From: an uncultured Robinsoniella sp. | GTDB lineage: Bacteria > Bacillota > Clostridia > Lachnospirales > Lachnospiraceae | DNA length: 64,000 nt | Reading direction: 5' to 3' | Assembly: GCA_900540475.1 (NCBI GenBank) | Contig: UQGG01000031.1 | Location: 1 to 64,000, forward strand | Shown here: positions 44,930 to 54,797 of the stretch, piece by piece | Layout: every line of letters starts with the position of its first letter | How positions within the stretch are numbered: position 1 is the stretch's first letter | Notes under the pieces: model-generated | Databases searched by the model: none | What the model was told of the DNA's origin: nothing | What the model saw: only the letters and a program-made list of their open reading frames with translations | Made by a program: the position numbers and the translations under genes

Positions 44930-47887
44930 AAAAATCTGCTGGACAGTATGTACGACTCCATGATGTGCGGAATTCTCCGTTATCAGCTGGAAGACGGGGA
45001 ATTCTCTGCTATGACGATGAATCATGAATCCCTCCGCATTCTGGGATATGAATCGGAAGAAGAATGCTATCAGCTGGGTGCCGAAGAATTTTATAACAGA
45101 ATCTATGAAGAAGATCGGGAAACCATCATTAATAAGATAAATGAATTAAAGAATCCGGGCGACCGCTTTCAATTTGAATACAGGATTCAGGGGCCCTCGT
45201 CTGAGATTCTGTGGGTATATGGAACAACTGAGCTGATGATGTCAAGTTCCGGGAGAAATGTCATACAGCGCGTTATGGTGGATATTACGCAAAAGAAAAA
45301 ACTGGAACTGGAATTAGAAGAAGAACACACCCGGTTTCGAATTGCCATCGAGAGTTCTCCGGCAGTTATTTTTGAATACGATATCCGTGAGGACCAATAC
45401 CGTGCCTATGGTACCCTGTCTGAGAAAAACCGCAAAAATGATACAGAAGAAATTGTGCCTGATTTTCTGAAAAAAGAGTTATATTCTCTGGTTGGGGAGA
45501 AGGACGCGGCATATTTCAGGGACTTTATGCTTGGCAGGGCAGGGAAAGAAATAGAGATTCAAATGGCACCCCATGTGGGCAGTTTCCGTACCGTGTGGTC
45601 GCGGATATCCGGAACCACGATCTATGATGATGACGGCAACCTGGTTAAGATGATTGGTAAAATGCGTAACATCCAGTCTGAGAAAGAAAAGGAATTTGCG
45701 CTGGAAGAGGCAAAATACAGGGATGGACTGACTGGCTTATATACCAAGGATGCAGGTATCCGCCTTGTGCGTGAGTACATGGAACAGAAAAGTCCGGATC
45801 AGATCTGTGGGCTAATGCTCCTCGATATGGATGACTTCCAAAAGGTAAATGATGAAGAGGGCAGTGTGTTTGCAGATGCCATTTTACAGGAAGTGGCAGT
45901 GATCCTGAAGGCGGAAACGAAGGAAGATGATATATTAATCCGTTTGGGCGGCGATGAATTCATGATTTTTGTGAAAGGTTGTACGAAAGGGCGGGCAACG
46001 ATACTGGGGCCTAAGATCGCGGCTATGGTACAGGGTCTGGTGGTTTCCGGGCAAAGCAAAGTGCAGGTTTCCGTTACGATCGGGATGTGCGTAACCGAGG
46101 TCGTAGATGAATACAGCGGGCTTTACCGGTGTGCGGAAAGTACCTTGAAATATGCAAAAGAGAATGACAGAGGACATGCATGCTGTTACCTGGATACCTC
46201 AAATGAATTGGGGACGGTACTGACGGAACTCTATAAAGAAGCACATTTTATCAATGAGATCGGCAGGCCGGTAAAGTATAGGGAGGAGGATCTGACTTCC
46301 TTTGCCCTGGAGCTTCTGGGGAAGGCAAAAAGTCTGGATGATGCCATTTTTCTGTTGCTATCCAGAGTCGGCAAATCCTATCACTTTGACAGAGTAACGA
46401 TTTTGGAAATGGATTACGAGTACTTAAGTTACCGTTACACTTACCAGTGGGCAGGAAACCAGTCGGATCTGGAAATGGATCGGGATTTTTATATACTCAG
46501 AGAAGATGTCAGTAAGATAGACCGGCTATTTGATGAAGAAGGGCTGTGCGACAAGATGAACCCCAGGGTTTCCAATATCCCCTCCTGTCTGGTTTCCGCT
46601 ATTTGGAATCATGGAAAAGTAACCGGTACGTTAAGTTTTGAGAGCCGGAAAGAGGATTATACATGGACGAAGGAACAGAGAAAGCTGGTAAAGGAACTGG
46701 CTAAGATCATTTTTTCTTTCATCATGAAAGCCCGGGCAGATGCCGTGAGCCAGGCAAAGACGGACTTTTTATCCAGAATGTCCCATGAGATACGGACGCC
46801 TATGAATGCCATAACGGGAATGACTGCAATTGCAAAAACAGTTCTGGATAATAAAGAAAAAGCAATGGACTGCCTGAATAAAATTGAATCAGCCAATACA
46901 TACCTTCTGAATCTTGTGAATGACGTGCTGGATATGTCTAGGATTGAAAGCGGTAAAATTGAAATGAATGAAGAAAGTGTGAATCTGAAAAGGCAAATGG
47001 AGGATTTGGAATCCCTGATGCGGCCTCAGGCAATACGTAAAAACATTGATTTCAGAATGGAAAATCGCTATACCAGTAATTGCAGAATCGTTGCAGATGA
47101 ATTGCGTCTGAACCAGGTTATGATAAATATAGTAGGAAATGCGCTGAAATTTACCGGTAATGGGGGGCAGGTGCTGGTACATATAGAACTGCTTCGAGAA
47201 GACGAAAACCAGGTTACCCTGCGTTTTTCGGTGAAAGACAACGGAATTGGAATTAACAGAGAAGCCCTTGGCAGAATCTTTACTGCATTTGAACAGGAAG
47301 GAAAGAAAACTTCATCCAAATACGGGGGAACCGGTTTGGGACTTGCAATATCCAGCAGGCTGGTTCAGATGATGGGGGGAAATCTGGAAGTAGAGAGTAA
47401 GCCTGGAACAGGATCCGAGTTTTACTTTACACTGACTTTCCCATATGGAGAAGAGATTGAGACACCCGATGAAGCAGCCGTAAAACGGGATTATGATTTC
47501 AATGGCAAACGGATTCTCCTTGCTGAAGATAATGAACTAAATCAGGAAATAGCCAGAACCATACTGGAAATGAAGGGGTTCATGACGGAAGCGGTGGAAG
47601 ACGGGCAGCAGGCGGTGGATATGTTTATGGCGCATCCCTCTTATTATTATGATGCAGTGCTTATGGATATCCGTATGCCGGTTATGGATGGGCTGGAAGC
47701 TACGAAATGGATTCGTACCTCCGGGCGTGAAGATGCCAGAACCATTCCAATTATTGCCATGACAGCCAATGCATTCAGCGAGGATACAAAAAAGTCCATG
47801 GCGAGTGGGATGAATGGACATTTATCCAAGCCCATAGAAACGGAAGTCCTTTTTGACACCCTGCAAAAGTGTCTGAATGGATCATAA
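44930..47887 (+). pseudogene. C-terminal part: PAS-GGDEF-hybrid histidine kinase
   Basis: 985 codons in the same frame as the gene before it, after a TAG. From the first ATG at 44948 it encodes 979 residues. Domains: PAS; a second PAS; GGDEF (RLGGDEFMIF intact, with the I-site Arg changed to Lys in KEDD); a GAF-like domain; HisKA (MSHEIRTPMNAITGM); HATPase (NALKFTGNGG, GTGLGLAIS); and a receiver (LMDIRMPVMDGLEATKWI). No ribosome binding site precedes 44948, so without readthrough this piece may not be made. It combines diguanylate cyclase and hybrid kinase modules. Apart from the TAG, the coding sequence looks intact. Confidence 0.7.
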
Positions 47888-47941
47888 TGGTGCTCGTTGT
47901 GTCAGCATTTGGAATTATTTTGAATAATTCGAAAAAAAGCC

Positions 47942-47970
47942 TTGCATTTTGTTCTTAGTTGTGATATAAA
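47942..47970 (+). promoter_or_regulatory. Promoter of the tRNA operon
   Basis: TTGCAT and TATAAA have a 17-nt spacer and lie 56 nt before tRNA-Tyr. Confidence 0.7.
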
Positions 47971-48025
47971 TATATCTTGTCAGAACAAAATTAGGTCATT
48001 GATCTTATATAAGATCAATGTATAT

Positions 48026-48107
48026 GGATGGATTCCCGAGTGGCCAAAGGGGACAGACTGTAAATCTGCTGCAAATTGCTTCGGTGGTTCGAATCCACCT
48101 CCATCCA
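48026..48107 (+). tRNA. tRNA-Tyr (GTA)
   Basis: An 82-nt class II tRNA. The acceptor arms GGATGGA/TCCATCC close the fold. The anticodon loop CTGTAAA gives GTA. The T arm GGTGGTTCGAATCCACC and a long variable arm are present. CCA is not encoded. Confidence 0.96.
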
Positions 48108-48111
48108 TTGA

Positions 48112-48137
48112 AAATAGATTGCCTGAGCAATCTATTT
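48112..48137 (+). other. Hairpin between the two tRNAs
   Basis: AAATAGATTGC pairs with GCAATCTATTT around a 4-nt loop and is followed by a few T. It is probably a processing or partial-termination stem in the tRNA precursor. Confidence 0.6.
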
Positions 48138-48141
48138 TTAT

Positions 48142-48227
48142 GCCGGCGTGGCGGAACTGGCAGACGCACAGGACTTAAAATCCTGCGGGACTAATCTCCC
48201 GTACCGGTTCGATTCCGGTCGCCGGCA
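48142..48227 (+). tRNA. tRNA-Leu (TAA)
   Basis: An 86-nt class II tRNA. The acceptor arms are GCCGGCG/CGCCGGC. The anticodon loop CTTAAAA gives TAA. The D arm, long variable arm and T arm CCGGTTCGATTCCGG are present. Confidence 0.96.
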
Positions 48228-48241
48228 TTATCGAAGTATAA

Positions 48242-48276
48242 AGGATAGACTCTTATAGAGGGTTTGTCCTTTTTTT
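48242..48276 (+). terminator. Terminator of the tRNA operon
   Basis: AGGATAGACTC pairs with GGGTTTGTCCT (three G:U pairs) and is followed by seven T. Between here and 48478 I see no gene. Confidence 0.85.
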
Positions 48277-48478
48277 GTGCTCTGCCATTTTTTGCTGATC
48301 TCCATAATCCTTTATTTGAAAAAATATACTCCAACGTGTTATACAAATCTCCCAGAAAGCTTTTTGAAGATATGTTCTGGAAAAATCTAAAATAATGTCA
48401 TATAATGTATGATAAAGAAAAGGGTTTTACTCTAGAGAGTGTACATGTTCTAGTGGAAAACCGTCAGGAGGGAGACTA

Positions 48479-51175
48479 ATGAAAAAGGAATGCAAAAAGG
48501 CAATAAGAGTCATGATGCTGACAGTATTATTCACTGTGGCTTTTCATTTTCACGCAGAGGCAGAGGAGCTGTCAGAAAATGAACAGGATGTAACGGGCAT
48601 TTACGGGGATGAAACTGACCGTATCCTGACGGAGGAAGAGGATGTGGCTGTCCCGGACACGGATATGTCTTCCTGGCTTTGCCAGTGGGATGAAAGCACA
48701 TTAACAGTAACGCTTATGGAATATCATGGGGCTGAAGCTGATGTTCAAGTACCTGGAACCGTTGTTAAAGACGGATATGTTTATTGGGTAGAATTGATGG
48801 ATACCGTCATGATCAGCAGTTATGAATATCTGAGTACGGGCCCCTTTTTTCAAAATGATTGTATCAGAACGGTATCCTTTCAGGAGGGGGTTCGTTTCCG
48901 CAATAACAGTATGGACCGGGCATTTTATGAATGTGGGAATCTGGAATCAGTTACAGGATTGCCAAATGGGGTCAGTACGATAAACGAGGCATTCAAAGAT
49001 TGCAAGAGTCTTACATGGGTAGACGGTTTGCCAACAGGCATTGAAGAGATGCAAAAAGCTTTTAGAGGATGCGACAGTCTTGTGGAGGCACCGGAGATAC
49101 CCGAGGGCGTTCTGGATTTATTCTGTGCATTCCAGGACTGCATAAGTTTAACATCAGCACCAAAGCTGCCGGATTCGGCGTTGAACATCAGCTATATGTT
49201 TCTGGGATGCAATAATCTGGAGTATGCGCCTCAGATTCCCCCGAATGTAACGGATATGGAAGGGGCTTTTGCAGATTGTTATGAGTTAAAAGAAGTGCCG
49301 GATATCTACAGCCATAATTTAAGGATAGCAGATGAGGCATTCCGGCAGTGCGGTAAACTGCAGCAGATCTCTATAGAAAGTGATGTTCTGGAGTCGGTTA
49401 CACGGACTTTTTATGCATGCAGCAGCTTGCGGAAAGTGAAATTATCTACAAATAGTTTAGAACTTATGGACCGGACGTTTCAGGAGTGCACCAGCCTTAC
49501 TGAGATGCCGGAAATTCCCCGGGGGGTACAACGATTGTCTGATACCTTTGAAAATTGTATCAGTATGGTTAAAGCGGAAGATTTGCCGGACAGTATAAGA
49601 ATACTATCCGGAACCTTTTCCGGATGCATAAATCTTGTTGAGGTTCCGGAACTAAATGATGAGATTATATCCCTGTTCAGAGCCTTCCGTAACTGCACGA
49701 GTCTGACGCAGGCTCCTGTTCTGCCAAAGAATCTGTATACACTGGCATTTACATTCAAAGGATGCTCCAGTCTGGCACAGGCACCGGAGATACCGGAAGA
49801 GGTTATGGTTATGCGCAGTGCATTTGATGAGTGTACGAGTCTGAAGGCGGCGCCTGTGATTCCGGAAGGAGTCACGGATTTATGGGGAACCTTTAGTGGG
49901 TGCACCAGCCTGGAAAAAGCAACAGCGATTCCTCAGAGTGCAGATGATATATCTTCGCTGTTTTCAGGATGTACAGAGCTTACAGAAGCGCCGGACATAC
50001 CGGAAGGGGTCCGTGATATTTCAAATACATTCCAATTCTGCTACCGGCTGCAGGGTGAAATAATTATAAGGGCCAATCCGGAATATTATGCACAGTGTTT
50101 TGACAAAACCGGACTGGATGGAAGTGGATTAACAGTTCACTATACGGAGCATGTTCAAAATATTGACCGTATCATTTCAACCAGGGGAGAAGACAGCAAT
50201 CAGGTAAAAAAAGGAAATAATATAAATGCACTGGTGGTACAGTTTGACGGGAATGGCGGTACGGTTTCCCAGGGGCAGATCATGGTGCGGCTGGGATTTG
50301 CATATGAAAGACTTCCTGTGGCTAAAAGAGCAGGTTATGAATTTACGGGGTGGCATACAATGAAAAGCGGAGGAAGTGCCGTAGCGGATGCAACGATTGT
50401 GGACACTGCTGCAAATCATATCTTATATGCTGCCTGGAGGCCCTGCAGCTATAAAGTTTACTTTCAGACAGAGGGAGGCAGTCTCTCCGTAAAGGAAAAA
50501 TCGGTTGTTTACGACGGTGTATTCGGAAGCCTGCCGGTACCGGTCAGACAGGGGTATCAATTTGCAGGATGGTATGATTCCAGAAGCGGAGGATCACAGA
50601 TTACCGATAAATCTTATTTAAAACGCATTGGAAACCAGAACTTATATGCCAGATGGATTGAAAATATTTATCAGATAGAATTTAACAGCAACGGAGGAAA
50701 AAAGAAGTTCTCCGGCAGGGGTGTAAAAAATGGGGCAGCCTATGGATCCCTTCCGGTACCCGCAAGAGCAGGATATAAATTCGATGGATGGTATACGGCA
50801 AAAAGCCGTGGAAAGAAGATTACATCCCAGTCCAGGGTAAATTTAAATCAAGATCAGATGCTCTATGCCCACTGGAGTAAAGTCACGGCTGGACGTGTCA
50901 AATCATTAAAACTTTACAATAAAAGGAAAGGCCGCATGGATATCGCCTTCAAAGGAATCAAAGGAGCCACAGGATATCAGATTTTGTATGGAACGAATCC
51001 CGCGATTACCAAAGGAAAAAAGCAGGTTATTACAACGAAAGTAAAAAAAGCAGTTACAAGGCTTAAGAAAAGAAAAACCTACTATGTAAAGGTACGTGCC
51101 TATAAGCTGGACTCAGCAGGGAAAAAAATTTATGGTAAATTCAGCAGTGTAAAAAAGTTGTCCATTAAAAAATGA
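48479..51175 (+). CDS. Secreted BspA/DUF285-type repeat protein with InlB repeats
   Basis: An 898-residue surface protein. Signal peptide (1-28); then about 17 units of ~23 residues with the pattern F-x-x-C-x-x-L-x-x-x-P-x-IP-x-x-V (about 135-530), each keeping one Cys as in FKGCSSLAQAPEIPEEV. Three InlB-type (Listeria-Bacteroides) beta repeats follow, each ending LYAAW, LYARW or LYAHW (about 580-800). A basic Fn3-like C-terminal domain has KTYYVKVRAYK. No LPXTG is seen. Such proteins act in adhesion or binding. GGAGGGAG lies before the ATG. Confidence 0.85.
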   Translation: MKKECKKAIRVMMLTVLFTVAFHFHAEAEELSENEQDVTGIYGDETDRILTEEEDVAVPDTDMSSWLCQWDESTLTVTLMEYHGAEADVQVPGTVVKDGYVYWVELMDTVMISSYEYLSTGPFFQNDCIRTVSFQEGVRFRNNSMDRAFYECGNLESVTGLPNGVSTINEAFKDCKSLTWVDGLPTGIEEMQKAFRGCDSLVEAPEIPEGVLDLFCAFQDCISLTSAPKLPDSALNISYMFLGCNNLEYAPQIPPNVTDMEGAFADCYELKEVPDIYSHNLRIADEAFRQCGKLQQISIESDVLESVTRTFYACSSLRKVKLSTNSLELMDRTFQECTSLTEMPEIPRGVQRLSDTFENCISMVKAEDLPDSIRILSGTFSGCINLVEVPELNDEIISLFRAFRNCTSLTQAPVLPKNLYTLAFTFKGCSSLAQAPEIPEEVMVMRSAFDECTSLKAAPVIPEGVTDLWGTFSGCTSLEKATAIPQSADDISSLFSGCTELTEAPDIPEGVRDISNTFQFCYRLQGEIIIRANPEYYAQCFDKTGLDGSGLTVHYTEHVQNIDRIISTRGEDSNQVKKGNNINALVVQFDGNGGTVSQGQIMVRLGFAYERLPVAKRAGYEFTGWHTMKSGGSAVADATIVDTAANHILYAAWRPCSYKVYFQTEGGSLSVKEKSVVYDGVFGSLPVPVRQGYQFAGWYDSRSGGSQITDKSYLKRIGNQNLYARWIENIYQIEFNSNGGKKKFSGRGVKNGAAYGSLPVPARAGYKFDGWYTAKSRGKKITSQSRVNLNQDQMLYAHWSKVTAGRVKSLKLYNKRKGRMDIAFKGIKGATGYQILYGTNPAITKGKKQVITTKVKKAVTRLKKRKTYYVKVRAYKLDSAGKKIYGKFSSVKKLSIKK

Positions 51176-51322
51176 ATGATGTGCCAGTTTTCTATTTAAA
51201 TGCTGTCAATGGTTGGAAAAATATAAGTTCTCATACGGATTTGATGGTGAAAATTCAACTAGTGTGATAGAATAGCAATTAATAGAATTGCAGCCTAAAG
51301 ATATCGTATAAGGAGAAATTGT

Positions 51323-52600
51323 ATGCAGGAAGAGGAAATGGGGACCTATGAGTTTGATTTGAATTATTTAATCAATCATGTGCCCGGAGGAATCGCAATT
51401 TATAAATTAGCAGATCCGCTGAAAATATTATATTTCAATGACGGGGTTTGTGCATTGAGCGGTCACTCACGTGAAGAGTACTGGGAGATAGTAGCTTCAG
51501 ATGCAATCCAGATTGTATTTGAGAAGGATCGCCAGGAGTTAAGAAATGAAATAATAGCGGCTGTATCAGAAAACAGGAAAGTTGATGCAACTTATCGGAT
51601 TCTACATAAGAACGGTGGATTTGTCTGGGTGCATCTGTCAGCGCTCAGGATCCGTGAGGAGGAAGGATTTCCTATTTATTATGCGATCTTTATGGATATC
51701 AGTGAAGAGAGAAATACACAAAGACTGTTAAGTGAGCTGGCGGAGCGGGACAGCTTAACGGGGGCATTAAACCGGATCAGTTTTGAACAGAAGATCGAAC
51801 AATATCTGATCGGACAGGAAGACGGGATGTCAGCATTTATGATGCTGGATATTGATAATTTCAAGCAGATTAATGACTTCCTGGGACATACTAAGGGTGA
51901 TGAAATTCTTTGCACAATAACAAAACTCTTAAAGGAAATATTTGGGGAGAAAAGTTTTGTGGCACGTATGGGAGGAGATGAATTTGCGGTTTTTATAACC
52001 GATGTGAATTCGGATGAGAAGCTGACTATGCTGATTGAAAAATTCTGCCGCATGTCCAGTGCAGAATATGATTACCAGGACAGCAAAATTTACATGTCCT
52101 GTTCTATGGGGATCAGCAGGGTTCCCAAAGATGGATTTCATTATATGGAGTTATATACAAAGGCGGATAAAGCACTTCTGTTTGCCAAAAACAACGGTAA
52201 AAACCAATACCGTTTTTTTGGGGAAATGATGTCTTCCCCTTCCTCCATATTGCTGAGGAATATGGAATGGCTGCTGGATGAAGGAACAAATGCAATCTAT
52301 ATCTGCAATGTGGAAAATTATGAACTGCTCTATATGAATAAGCTTGCACGTCAGATGGCGAATACCCAGGGAAATGCTTATATTGGGAAAAAATGCTACA
52401 AGGAATTGATGCATATGGATGCGCCATGCCCATTTTGCAAGATCACCGGTATGAAACGGGAATCCTTCTGTGAGCGCAGGTTTAAGGTACCATATTCAGA
52501 AACAGAGTTATTGATGAAAGGAAAGCTGATAAACTGGAACGGAATAAAAGCGCATGTTGAATTTATTATGGATATTACGAAGTATAGGATGATAGAATAA
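51323..52600 (+). CDS. PAS-GGDEF diguanylate cyclase
   Basis: A 425-residue cytoplasmic protein. PAS (about 12-130, with YRILHKNGGFVWVHLSALRI), then GGDEF (about 140-295) with the intact catalytic motif GGDEF at 217-221 and LDIDNFKQINDFLGH for metal and substrate. The inhibitory RxxD site is absent (EKSF). A C-terminal ~120-residue PAS-like module carries APCPFCKI, a CxxC pair that could bind metal or sense redox. It should make c-di-GMP. GGAGAAA precedes the ATG. The AraC gene follows by 14 nt. Confidence 0.88.
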   Translation: MQEEEMGTYEFDLNYLINHVPGGIAIYKLADPLKILYFNDGVCALSGHSREEYWEIVASDAIQIVFEKDRQELRNEIIAAVSENRKVDATYRILHKNGGFVWVHLSALRIREEEGFPIYYAIFMDISEERNTQRLLSELAERDSLTGALNRISFEQKIEQYLIGQEDGMSAFMMLDIDNFKQINDFLGHTKGDEILCTITKLLKEIFGEKSFVARMGGDEFAVFITDVNSDEKLTMLIEKFCRMSSAEYDYQDSKIYMSCSMGISRVPKDGFHYMELYTKADKALLFAKNNGKNQYRFFGEMMSSPSSILLRNMEWLLDEGTNAIYICNVENYELLYMNKLARQMANTQGNAYIGKKCYKELMHMDAPCPFCKITGMKRESFCERRFKVPYSETELLMKGKLINWNGIKAHVEFIMDITKYRMIE

Positions 52601-52614
52601 GGGAGAAATTTAAC

Positions 52615-53457
52615 ATGGACAGTATCAAAGATAAGATGGTCTTCAAGCCGGAATTCCCTTATCGTATTTTTATTTCCAACTCAAAGCAGATGTATTTTCA
52701 TTCTCATGATTTTCTGGAAATAAACTATGTGATTTCGGGAACGGGGTTCTATCTGATTGAAGAAAAAGAATATGAGATTTGCGAAGGCGATATGTTTATT
52801 ATCAATAATCTGGAGCGCCATATGGCAGTCCATGACGGAAGTCTGCAGTTAAAGGTGATTGTATTTGACCCTGCTTTTTTCTGGGACAAGAATCAGGGCT
52901 ATCAGTTTCTGGAGCCTTTCTTTAACCGAAGCCCAAACTTTACGAACCGGATTATGCCTGCTCAGGAAGGATATATTGTCCTTAAAGAAGATCTGGAACA
53001 TATCTGTGAAGAATATGCGGGAAAGCATACGGGATGGGAGCTTTTTGTAAAGTCCTGGACTCAGTTGTTTCTCGCCAGGCTCTACCGGTTCTATATAGAC
53101 AGCTGTCACGAGGAGGATTTTGGGAAACGCCACAAGCCGTTTATCCGGCTGCAGCCAGTTCTGGATTATATCCATGAACACTTTATGGAGCAGTTGGAGC
53201 TGGATGAAATGGCAAAAGTAGCGATGATGAACAAGAGTTACCTCTGCTCCTGCTTTAAAAATTTTCTGCATATGCGGATATTTGAATATATTGACCAGCT
53301 CAGGATAAACCAGGCATGTATGCTGCTGACCACCACAGAGATGAATATTACGGAGATTGCAATGCAGACCGGATTCAACAGCGTCTCTTACTTTAACCGT
53401 ATATTTAAAAAGGTGCAGGGGGTTTCTCCGGGCAGCTACCGGAAAATCCAAATATAG
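52615..53457 (+). CDS. AraC family transcriptional regulator
   Basis: A 280-residue protein. The cupin sensor has MYFHSHDFLEINYVISG and EGDMFIINNLERH. The double HTH ends GFNSVSYFNRIFKKVQGVSPGSYRK. GGGAGAAA lies before the ATG. It sits 14 nt after the diguanylate cyclase gene and 131 nt before a URO-D-like gene, so it may be co-transcribed with the first and control the second. Confidence 0.9.
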   Translation: MDSIKDKMVFKPEFPYRIFISNSKQMYFHSHDFLEINYVISGTGFYLIEEKEYEICEGDMFIINNLERHMAVHDGSLQLKVIVFDPAFFWDKNQGYQFLEPFFNRSPNFTNRIMPAQEGYIVLKEDLEHICEEYAGKHTGWELFVKSWTQLFLARLYRFYIDSCHEEDFGKRHKPFIRLQPVLDYIHEHFMEQLELDEMAKVAMMNKSYLCSCFKNFLHMRIFEYIDQLRINQACMLLTTTEMNITEIAMQTGFNSVSYFNRIFKKVQGVSPGSYRKIQI

Positions 53458-53588
53458 TGCAAAAAATACTGGATATTGGGCAAGCAATTGGGCTCCTTGG
53501 ATGTTATGATTTGATTATAAATAGCGGAGATAAGGAAAACCCGGAGTGACAGAACGGATGGAAACCGGGTTTTGAAGGAGGAGCAGGT

Positions 53589-54701
53589 ATGCAGTACAAA
53601 AAAGATTGGGAAGCAACCAGACAGAGATTTGATGATTACTGGAAATGCCAGAATACAGGCAGGCCCATTATGCGTGTAACAGGAGTAAAACCGGAGTATG
53701 TTCCATATGCATTGCCGGCTGCTTTAAAGTCAAAGGATATGGAAGATAAATATATGAATGCCCAGGGAATTGTGAACCGTTTCCGTCATTATTGCGAAAC
53801 ACATGAATTTCTGGGAGAGAGTTTCCCAAACCTGAATGCAGATTTTGGACCGGGTTCCATAGCAGGGTATCTGGGAAGTGAAATTGTATTCCAGGATAAA
53901 ACGGTGTGGTTTGAGCCATGTGTAGAGGATTGGGAAGATTGTAAACCTTTGGTATTTGATCCGGAAAATATATGGTTTAAGAAACATATTGCACTTTTTG
54001 ATGAATGTAAGAAATTAATCGGGAATGATTTTCCGATTGCCATCCCGGATCTAATGGAAAATGTAGATGTTCTGGCATCTCTTCGCGGAGCCCAGGAACT
54101 GATCTATGATATGATAGACGATGATGAAGAGGTAGTAAGACGTGTACAGCAGGTAACCGATGTCTACCAGAAGTACTACGATGCCTTTTATAAATATGCC
54201 CAATATGAAGGGGGCAGTGCCTATACCGTATTCCAGATATTCGGAAGCGGTAAAACCCAGAAGCTGCAATGTGATTACTCTGCTTTGCTCTCCCCGGAAT
54301 ACTTCCGTACCTTTGTATTGGATTCTCTGAAACAGGCAGTTAAGGGAGTGGATAATGTCTTGTATCATCTGGATGGGCCGGATGCAATTAAGCATATGGA
54401 TGCATTGATGGAAGTGGACGGTATCAACGCACTTCAATGGACCAGCGGAGACCACGGACCGGATGGAACACTGGAAGAGTGGGATGTAATTTATGATAAA
54501 GCCAGGGCAGCCAATAAAGCATTATGGGTAAAGGTATATTCCGGAGAATTTGATGACTGGATCCGCAATACCGAAAGAATTGTTAAAAAATATGGTTCCA
54601 AAGGTCTGTATCTGTTCTTCAACGACATGCCTCTGGAGCAGGCGAATCAGCTGATTGCTTATGCGGAGAAAAACTGGAGCGATGTAAAAGGAACATTTTA
54701 A
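53589..54701 (+). CDS. URO-D superfamily protein lacking the HxC motif
   Basis: A 370-residue URO-D-fold protein. It starts MQYKKDWEATRQRFDDYWKC. Where the MtaA-like members have His-x-Cys-Gly, this one has LYHLDGPDAIKHMDAL, so the zinc Cys is replaced by Asp. QWTSGDHGPDGTLEEW follows. This pattern belongs to a distinct, functionally uncharacterised subgroup. AAGGAGGAG lies before the ATG. It is probably controlled by the AraC gene upstream. The reaction is unknown. Confidence 0.7.
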   Translation: MQYKKDWEATRQRFDDYWKCQNTGRPIMRVTGVKPEYVPYALPAALKSKDMEDKYMNAQGIVNRFRHYCETHEFLGESFPNLNADFGPGSIAGYLGSEIVFQDKTVWFEPCVEDWEDCKPLVFDPENIWFKKHIALFDECKKLIGNDFPIAIPDLMENVDVLASLRGAQELIYDMIDDDEEVVRRVQQVTDVYQKYYDAFYKYAQYEGGSAYTVFQIFGSGKTQKLQCDYSALLSPEYFRTFVLDSLKQAVKGVDNVLYHLDGPDAIKHMDALMEVDGINALQWTSGDHGPDGTLEEWDVIYDKARAANKALWVKVYSGEFDDWIRNTERIVKKYGSKGLYLFFNDMPLEQANQLIAYAEKNWSDVKGTF

Positions 54702-54726
54702 TTAAAATAAAACCATGAAAAGAGGA

Positions 54727-54778
54727 AAAGACTGCATCTGAGACTTTTGTAAAATCAAATATCTCAGTGCAGTCTTTT
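54727..54778 (+). terminator. Terminator after the URO-D-like gene
   Basis: AAAGACTGCA..CTGAGA pairs with TCTCAG.TGCAGTCTTT at 54762-54778 and ends in five T. On the minus strand a T run also follows, so it may serve the convergent response regulator gene. Confidence 0.8.
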
Positions 54779-54797
54779 TATAACGGGTTATTCGTCA

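Noticed and set aside
47942..48178. 78-codon reading frame across the tRNA region
   Set aside because: It reads through tRNA-Tyr and into tRNA-Leu, with no ribosome binding site and no protein-like composition.
48026..48227. Integrated element at the tRNA genes
   Set aside because: No integrase, no repeated tRNA 3' end and no phage or plasmid genes are found nearby; both tRNAs are intact.
48335..48375. AAATCTCCCAGAAAGC as a deleted copy of the same repeat
   Set aside because: The match is 16 bp and could be joined from two blocks of the repeat, but the ends and central hairpin are missing, so chance cannot be excluded.
48380..48478. c-di-GMP or other riboswitch before the surface protein gene
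   Set aside because: The leader is short and I cannot find the conserved core of any riboswitch class I know.
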